Shown in pieces: positions 37,001 to 46,000 of a stretch of 64,000 nucleotides of DNA. The stretch lies in NCBI GenBank assembly GCA_037157565.1, contig JAZHRO010000024.1, positions 13,274,501 to 13,338,500 of the forward strand. Direction: 5' to 3'. Source of the DNA: Thalassia testudinum. Its lineage: Eukaryota > Streptophyta > Magnoliopsida > Alismatales > Hydrocharitaceae. Positions within the stretch are counted from its first letter, which is position 1. Each line of letters begins with the position of its first letter. Under the pieces are notes generated by a model. It had not been told where the DNA came from. It did no database searches and saw only the letters and a program-made list of their open reading frames with translations. Both the position numbers and the translations under genes were made by a program.

Positions 37001-40000
37001 ATGCACTATTCACTTTACCCTTGACACACAAGATAAAACCTCCCTTTAAACCTCTACCAAACGGGACCTTAATGCTTCCACTTGGACAAGCTACATAGGT
37101 ACAAATGAAAGTGTCCATTGCCAAAACAAACAGCAAGGGTGCAAGCAAACATGCATGACTAACCCCCCTCTACGACTGAATTCTGCCACATTCAAGTCTA
37201 CCATTACTAAGGGCCTAAAACGGCGATGCACCAGTTCATCCACACACAATCCAACATTTAGGGAAATCTCTCTTGCAAAGAACGCCAACCAATGCCGTTT
37301 ACCTTATTATTGCTAAGGTCTTAGCAAATAGACTCAGGGGCCTTCTTGGAGACTTGATATCCCATGTTCAGTCAACCTTTGTTCCAGGAAGAGGAATCTT
37401 AGACGGTTTTGTCGTTGCTATGGAGGCGTTGGCTGCTTGGAAGAGGGAGAAAAAATAAGCATTTTTGTGGAAGGAGGACTTCAGCAAGGCATACGACTCG
37501 ATGCAATGGGATTTCCTATGGGCTTCCTTGCTGAAGAGGGGCTTTCCCATAATATGGATCGACTGGATGAAAAGATGTGTAATGACGACTTCCTTTTTAG
37601 TCCTGATTAATGGGAACCCAGCAGGAGGGTGGGTGCAACCTAGGAAGGGGTTCAGGCAGGGATGTCCTCTTACACCTATGTTGTTTGTGCTTGCAGCAGA
37701 TGCTTTGGCGAGAGCAACTCGCAGGGCCTGTGATAGGGGTTTGATTAGAGGCTTTCGGGCTGGGGAGGATAGAGAGACGACAATTCTTCAATACGCTGAT
37801 GACACCCTATTCCTAGTTGAAGGAGCGGGTAGTAAAGCTAGGAGAATGAGGATCACACTAGAACAATTTGGCACTACATCAAGATTGCAGATTAATTACT
37901 AGAAATCATCTTTTATTCCGATGAACATGACAGCGAAGGAGGTGGAGCTGGTGGGTGGTGCACTAGGGACAGAGCTCAATTCCCTGCCACTGATGTATCT
38001 AGGCCTCCCCCTTTCAGATCGGCACCTTAAGTTGCATGATTGGCTTCCTTTGTTGAAGAGGATGAAAAAGAAACTGGTAGGGTGGTCATCTAAGCTGCTG
38101 TCTAGAGGAGAGAGACTGACTCTTGTAAAGGCGGTCCTGGCTTCCATACCGTCGTATTTCCTCTCAGTTTTTAGGATTCTACGACAGGTTGAGAAGAAAA
38201 TCTCTGGATTGATGAGGGATTTTTTCTGGTCAAATGTGGGGGCAGTAGGAAAGGGGGTGAGACTGGTGGCTTGACAAGAGGTTTGTAGGCCGGTGCAGGA
38301 GGGGGCCTGGAGGTTAGAGATGTGGATAAGGTGAATAGCAGTCTCCTTGCAAATGGATTGCCAGGTTGGTGAGCCAGGAAAGGGGGTTGTTTGGTGACGT
38401 CGTGCGGAGTTGCTATGGGCCTTTCCTCTCTTGGGGACCCCTGGAGTCTCCTCCTCCTGGGGCCTCTTTCTTCCTTAAGAGATTGGCGGAGGTGACGGGG
38501 AAGGTACGAGATTTCTTTTCTCCCACTCTGGGGGAAGGGGATGCCTTTCGATTCTGACAGGATGACTGGTGAGGAGTCGGCTCAACCCTCAGTGCTAGCT
38601 TTCCTCGTCTTTATGGGGGGGTGGTGGACCCGTCGACCACAGTGGGGGACTGTTGGAACGGGGTTTGGTGCCCGACCTTTGGAGAAGGCCATTCTGACTA
38701 AAGGTATGAGGAATTCCAGTGGCTACTGCAGGAGCTGGAAAGTTGGGAGCTGGAGGAGGGCAGCATCTCGTACTCATGGGAAGGAGAGTTCTCTGCGGCG
38801 AAGGTCTTTCGTAGGTTGGGTTACAGCGTGGTTAACCCGGACGTCGACTTCTTGAGGGACTACCGACTAATATGGGCAACAGAGTACCTATTGAAAGTAG
38901 TGATCTTCACTTGGCTGGTAAGGAGGGAGAGGATAATGACGAAGCGATGGAGGGCAAGATGGGCCCAAACAGATGATCTGAGTTTCCCCCTTTGTAAAGG
39001 AGCAGAGGAAGACATCCAACATCTTTTCTTTCAATATCCGTTTGTGAGGAAGGTGTGGCAAAAGATAGGGATCGGCTGGATTGCCCATTAGGACACAACT
39101 AGCTTCTAGTCTTCCTTCTGCAAAGGAAACGCCCGAGATGGAACGATCTCCTTTAGATCAAAGAAGGATAAAGCTAGTATCCTGGCAGTCTTGTGGGGTG
39201 TTTGGTTGGGAAGAAATGATGTCTGTTTTAGAGGACAGAGACCGTATGTAGAGAATTTTGTCTCATCCATTTCTTCCAAGGTGGAGTTCTGGGGATCCTA
39301 TTTATAATTCTGTTGTAATTTTTTTATGAAATGAAATTATTGTCAATGGTTATCACTTGGATAACTATCCTTTGACCTTTCAAAAAAAAGAACACCAGTC
39401 ATGCAAATTGTAGATCTTTGAGAAATCCACTTTCCAAACAAATCCCTTTGTCCCTGTACTTTTCCAACATCTCGCCATCTCAAATGCCAATACAGTGTTG
39501 TCAACTAGTTTTCTCCCCAGATAAAAGCGACCCACATAGGATTAATAAGCACATCAAGCAACCCCCTCAAGTTGTTTGCCAATATCTTTTCCACAATCAA
39601 ATAGGTGACATTGGAAAGTGAATAGGTATGTTAAATTTGCTATAGATGCCTTCTTGAGTCGGAAGAGAAGGGTTTTTTTTTTTTTTTGAGAGGTAAAAGG
39701 TGGTTATCCAGTTGATAACCACCAGAGAGGAGATATATTTAATCTCTCAAAAGCCCAATTCCCATCTTGGAACTCACGCATCATCTCCATGACATCAAAT
39801 CCTACCTCTGACCAAAACTCTTTTGGAAAAAGAACCAGGAATCCATTAACTCCAGGCACCCCTTCAACATTAAGATCCCTTAAGGCCTCCTCGACCTTGT
39901 TTTTTTTTTTTTTTGAAAACTTCAACCCCTCAAATTGCCGCATCAACAATTCTACCTGCTTGCTACTAACGATACAGTCTCCCTTATCAATCCACCTACA

Positions 40001-43000
40001 GTTTCCCCAAAGTCTCTGTTTGGAGAAAGTATAGAAATGATTTGCCATAGATACCCCAATATCGTCCCTGTCACTATACTCTCTACCATTTTCTTGAGAC
40101 CTTTGCATGAAGTTTCCATACCTACAACTGTTAGCAACCACATGGAAGAAGCAAGTATTGGAATATCCTTCCTTCAACCACAACTATTTGCAGCACTACC
40201 TCCATTCAATCTCCTCCTTTCTATCTTCCAATGCAACAACCTTCTTTTTTTTGAGAAGGAATGCAGCAACCTTCTGCACAAGCTTCCTTGCCCACAAAAA
40301 CCATCAAGTCTATTAAGTCTTCCACCCTGTCCAAAAACCTAAAGTTTCTCCAACACTGCCATTCTCCTCGTTGTGCGGTCAACACTAACTTCCCTTCTAT
40401 AGAAGATAAAATGTGTTCTCAGCTCCATTAGTTTTTTAGTCAAGGTTACAGTAACCATGCTAGAAAAAGACAAAGCCTTCAACCAATTATCAACCTTGCT
40501 TCTGAAGTCCAGTTCTAAAAACTAAGAGCACTCAAATTTGAAATAAGTCAAAGATCGCAAATTTTCATTAGACCTCCAAACCAAGGGTGTATGATATGAA
40601 AACAACCTATGAGTTGCCTCAACACTGCCAAATGGGAAAGCCTCAATAAACTCAGATGAACCAAGGAACCTATCGATCTTCGATCACAAGGAGGCAGTGG
40701 CCAAAGTCCTCCAAGAAAAATGGCAGCTCGTCAGATTCAAAACTTGTAGATCAAAGTCTAAGATAATCTCCCAAAATCTGCATCATGGATCCAACCATTC
40801 TCTTTCATCGGTCTGTTTTCCACATGGAGTGTCATATAACTTATATTTGAAGTCACCACCTATAAGGAATGGTGCACCATAAAAAAAAAAAAAATCAATC
40901 AACAACTTAATATCACTCCAGAGATCTAAACATGACTCCAAAGATGCAAGAGCATAAACACAAGCAACACTAAAAGTTCATCCATCCTACGTCTGAGCAG
41001 CACTGCCAATACACAATTACCAGCCTACTGACCTTCTAATTGAAACAAGTCACTGTTCCATAAAAGAATTGAACCTCCTGACATGCTTGTGAGTTTCTAG
41101 AAAGAAATTGACCAAGCTGAGTGCCGCCACTGGTGTTACAAATCTGCTAGTCACGCGATTCTAATTTTGTTTCCTATAGAAAAATAGCATCCACAACTCA
41201 TTCAAAAAAATTTCTCTGTAGGGCACTTCTCCTGTAAGGATCTCACAACCCTCATACATTCCAGCTCAAATCTTTCATGGATGGTCACCATGGATCCCCC
41301 CTTGAGCTTCTGTCTTGTCATGGCATGCACCAATCAACTCTGCCAATCAATTATCTCTTTCTTTTCCTTTTTTTTGAAAAGAAAAATTATCTTGTTCTTC
41401 ATCATTTCCCAGCACCGTTTCACCCATTGTGGTGTCACTCACATCCCCTGCGGTCACCAAAGCCTTCGTTGCACAATCCTAAAGCCCATGAATAGGAGCT
41501 ATTCGCATCATACTACATGGAGGGGCCCCATCATGGTGAGGGATCCCATCTCAATGGGAGGTCCTGTTGCAAACCCAATTCAAAGTGAACATAATGTACA
41601 TGGACTCAAATTTGATCCCCAAAATGCCACATGAAAAGGATGAAAATTCAGATCTAGACAAATCCAAATGTAGGTCAAATACCACTAAGGTACTACTCCC
41701 ACACACAGAGCATGTGCCCAATGAGGAATTAATGCCGAAACAAGATCGATGCTGCTCTTGGAGATGGATGAGATCCTCGAGAATTGTTCTCGAGATCCCC
41801 ACCCAACTATCCACCACGATACTCAAAACATGTGGACCTGGCAATCAACCTTCCATTCTCCTTTTGGATCACCAATCCCTAGAATCCATTGTTTCTGTTT
41901 TCGGCTACCAACGATCAACCCTACTGACAAGAAGCAGGGCTGCCTCAACTAGGGAGAACTCTCAGAACTTGGAAATAAATGAGTGCCATCAAAACTCTCC
42001 AGCGAAATGATATCTCTCCAGAAATAGGACAGCCATTGTTAAGCTCCACCTTGAGGACGTCCAATATAAAGTCTCTACTTTGCAAACAAAGGTCTCACAG
42101 GAGAGAAGACAAGCAAAAGAAGCAATCACCATAATGCTAGCATCCAAGCATCTAAGCTTGACAGACATCCCACTGATTACAATGCATGAACTCTCGATGT
42201 TGGTGGGCATGTATGTAGCAACCCTTCAAACTCCAAGCATCAACGCCATCGAATAACGCCCTTATCACATCACAAGAAGAAGCGAAGTTATGTCCTTGTG
42301 CTATGTAAGAAATTCACAAGAAGAGGCTTTCCTTGCGTGGATGCAATTGGGAAAAGACTCATTGCCTGCAAATGAAGCCTCTGAGGAACATCTCACGCTT
42401 GAGGAGATCACCAAAAAGAGAAATTTGAAGAGCCGACTCGTTCATCACTATTGAGTGCGACCAAGGAACCTCTACCTCGGGCACCCCTTCCTCCAATGCA
42501 AAGTAGAAGCAATCACGATGTAGACAAGTAAACTGACTATGACCAACCCCATCACACGCAATGCATATGATAGGATCCCAGCAATCACGCACAAGGTGCC
42601 CCAACAATCAACAAAGAAAACATTGACCCAACCATGAAGAAATAGCATTCTTCCTCGTCATTGACCTACGCTTCTTCCTTGTCACGATTCTCCACCAACC
42701 TTTCTTGCCATGTGCCACTCCCCCATTCTGGCTCCTTTATCCAACCCATTGGCTTTCAATATCTTAAAATCAGAAGCTTAATGATTTTGTACTAAGGAAT
42801 TAGAAGGCAAGTTTGTTTTCCAAAAAAAGGAAATAGGAAGATTTGAAGGTAAGTTCCAACCATGAGATTTTATAGCTCATGAATCATAAAATAGTTGAAG
42901 TTGACAAAGAGCTCAATGGTAATTAAAACTTGGAAATTATACAATTAACTTTCTTGTAAGCAATTTGAACTTTAAAAGAAGATCTTCCATAGAGAAGAAT

Positions 43001-46000
43001 ACTTAAAACTTAGACAAAGATGCATGGATTTGTAACTGAACGACGATGTCATGGTTGGAATAATTCTCCCAGGGCGATGTATTGAACCTCACAAGCTGGG
43101 ATAAATCCTCAGACTCAATAAAGCCAGCTGGGATCGAGCTAGATTGTGCTTGGTATAGCCAGCTTGAGTCAAGCTTGATTGGACCCAATCCTGTTAGGAA
43201 ACCCAGTTCATAATAAGCTCAAGCTCGTTAAACTAATGTCTAGACTTGATAAAATCATTAGAGATATGATAAGGTATTAATGAAAGGCACATCACACACG
43301 TAATATACTTAATGTGTGTGTGTACACATATACACTTACCTTCATACCCTTATCGAGCCCGAGCTTTTATCGAGCTAAGCCCAGGATTATCTAGTTCAAA
43401 TACAGGCTTGGGCTTGACTGATTAACTAATTGAGCCAAGACCAAGTCATGCCTTTCAAGCCAAACCCAAGATGTGCCTATCAAGCCCACGCTTTTTTGAC
43501 AACCCTAAACCCCGAGCAGCTCATCCTTTAAGTAGCAACTTCATTACCAAACCCTTCAACGGGAAGTGTTTGAGATAGATCTTGAAGTATCCTTAGTGAA
43601 ACAATAAATAGATGAGATTGTTTGATGTATTAGGAACATCTAAGTTGCCTTTTAATTGTAGATTGCAAACTGTATTAGAATATGCTTGAAGTTTAACTGC
43701 TGAGCATATGTCCAGCAGTTAAAAACATTGGCCATTACTGAATTTGACCTTGCAAGGACGAGTGTAGCTCCAGCTAAGATCAAATTCACTAAACAAATGA
43801 CGAATTTATGTCTAGCACCAGAAATTAGAAGCCAAGGAGGTAGATCAAACCTATAATAGCGACTGACCACAAAACGATTGCCGCATTTCTGGCACTGAAC
43901 TCCAGCAAGTGATTGATGATTACAACCCCCGAAAGCAACCTAAAGCAAAAGGGGAACTCCGATTCACATGGAACATAAAACCATGACAGGATTGTTGTTT
44001 CAAACACTGGAGCCACTTGAAGAGCAGCTTGATTGATCCGAACAATCAGCTCATGACTAAGAGGACGCCATAACTTCATAATATGAAGAAGAACCAGATT
44101 CATTCCTAATTACAGCAACTGGAATCCGGCAACAATATATTTAAAATAGCTTGAAACAGATCATCCTAGTCAATACATTCTCCAGAAAGTATAGTTTTTT
44201 TTTTTTTATAGAAAGGGTGGCTATCCAGTTGATAACCACCCAAGAATCATATTAAATAAAGGCCATAAAAAGGCAAGTTACATGTTGGAAGCCTGAAAAT
44301 TGGACAACAAAAAGATACAAGCAGCAAAATTCTCAACATAAGGGTTCTGGCCCTTAAAGACTACAGTGTTTCTCCCAAGCCAGATGCCCCAAACGACTGC
44401 TAACACCTTCTCCTTCTTCGTCTTGAACACATTCCGCCCACTATTCTGGTTCCCATATCTGAAGAACCTCCAAAAATTAGCAAAGCTTGCGTGAGACAGC
44501 CATCCAAAGGAGAATCGACTCCAGACCTATGCGGTAAAGGAGCATCCAAGAAAACAAGTGATTGACATCTTCATCTGCCACAAGACATGGCAGGCAGACC
44601 TTCTCTACCTCCGGAACCCATCTAGCCATCCAAAATCTTGTCATTAGTCTCCTTCTTCTAAACAGCCTAGCAAAAATTTTAATCTTCAACAGACAAGAAG
44701 CTAACCACATCTATCGGCAGTCTCTGATGAGATCTATGTCCATTACCGACCCACCACCTCCCAGCCTCCTGTAGACCTCTCTCACGGAGAGGTCACCTTC
44801 TTCCCACATATAAGCATCAGTAACACTCATACCCCCTTTCTTCTGAAAAGCAAGTTCAAATTGAGACCGAAAGATACAGTCATTCAGTTCAGTAGCAAAG
44901 TACCTTTCCAAGGCACGACCATGCATCATCACGACAATACAGTCATACAGTAAAGCTACAAACGCATACCTCCGTTCGTTGAAGAAATTGACCAACCTAG
45001 AACAAGTTGACCCTAAAATGCCAAACCTGAAACTCCTAATCAATGATCAAATTGCCAATAGAGTCCTTGTTGAGTCACACTTGTGCAGCATCAAATCCAT
45101 CAATGATCCCAATCAAATCATAAACATTCATGATTAGGATCATTTGATCCTTCCAAATAGGATAACCGCTACGAGTTAAAACTTATACGCAACACTATTT
45201 TGACTCCTGATGCTGCATACCTTGTGGCTTGTGAGCTCGTGGATCACAGACCGAAAGATGGACTCTGCACAAACCATGGCATTGTATTACTATCTCAACC
45301 ATAACCATATGTAACTACAAGGCCTTCCATCTTCACCCAAGTTCAACTCCCCACAGACACAATTCAAGCCGCCATTAAGGTAGATGCATGGAATTCGCAA
45401 GTCACCTACCTTCACCAGGTTAAGATCGTCAAACGTTTTATCAAAACTTCCCTAAGCCCAATCATGTCAGCTCAAGTTATGCGAATTGCTTGTGTTAAAA
45501 CATTAAATTAACTGTCCATAAGTGCATTTTGCATGTGCGGGAGTTTAAAAAGCACTGCCTTAATGTCAGTGTCCGGCAACTTCTTTGCCATTGAATTAAC
45601 TCAGAGCACACGCACGGAAGGAATAAGATTGAACAAATTGACATCAACAGACCATACCTTCAACTCGAAGGACTTGAGATCCCGTGTGAGCTGCTCCGCG
45701 TTTATTCCCTCTCGCGCCAGCAGCCTAAAAACCGACGGATCGAAAAGCGTAACTGAGGACGAAATTGCATATTCTAACAGAGAGATGGATGGATTGGTGA
45801 GGAATACCTGGTGGCAGCAATGGATTGCCTGGGCGCCTCTGTTCTTAGAGTTTTGGTCTTCAGCTTCTTGGAGAGGACCTCCAGCTGATCCAAGTTCCTC
45901 TGCCGCGATAAGCGATAGCGGTTTTAAGCTCGAAGGGGGAGGAATCTAGAGTTGAAATGGAGAGGGAAATGTGGAAGAGGCGGTGGAGGCTACCTGGAGG

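Larger units (their letters stand above)
37288..39386 (+). mobile_element. LINE-C: 5'-truncated plus-strand LINE inside LINE-F
   Basis: Starts inside reverse transcriptase and ends with the hairpin at 39349-39365 and CTTTCAAAAAAA. Flanks AAAGAACGCCA (37277-37287) and AAAGAACACCA (39387-39397) are an 11-bp target duplication with one mismatch. Joining LINE-F across it restores LINE-F homology. It is antisense to NUP93. Confidence 0.9.
34800..41290 (-). pseudogene. LINE-F ORF2 (endonuclease, reverse transcriptase, zf-RVT), broken and interrupted
   Basis: The endonuclease begins MKDLSWNV near 41280 and has ETKLE after a stop. The linker frame 40183-39745 includes [20 protein letters not shown] and [15 protein letters not shown]. 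Reverse transcriptase begins [12 protein letters not shown] (39630-39595), is split by LINE-C, resumes with [15 protein letters not shown] near 37140, is split by the MITE, and reaches [10 protein letters not shown] near 36640. zf-[23 protein letters not shown], then [17 protein letters not shown] (35309-35040). Stops throughout. Confidence 0.82.
34735..42776 (-). mobile_element. LINE-F: full-length minus-strand LINE with nested insertions
   Basis: Read on the minus strand: ORF1 zinc knuckle (about 42600), endonuclease (about 41280), the linker to reverse transcriptase (40180-39745), reverse transcriptase (39640-39390 and 37290-36530), zf-RVT (35309-35040), then a hairpin and poly-A (34768-34732). 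CTTAATAATTTT (34723-34734) and CTTAATGATTTT (42777-42788) look like its target duplication, one mismatch. It was later hit by a MITE (36708-37068), LINE-C (37288-39386), a LINE tail (39673-39735) and two tail-only events. It lies in the NUP93 sense direction in intron 3. Confidence 0.85.

Noticed and set aside
39898..39916. Poly-T run in LINE-F as another tail-only insertion
   Set aside because: I could not find a flanking duplication; an A-tract expansion in the coding strand explains it as well.
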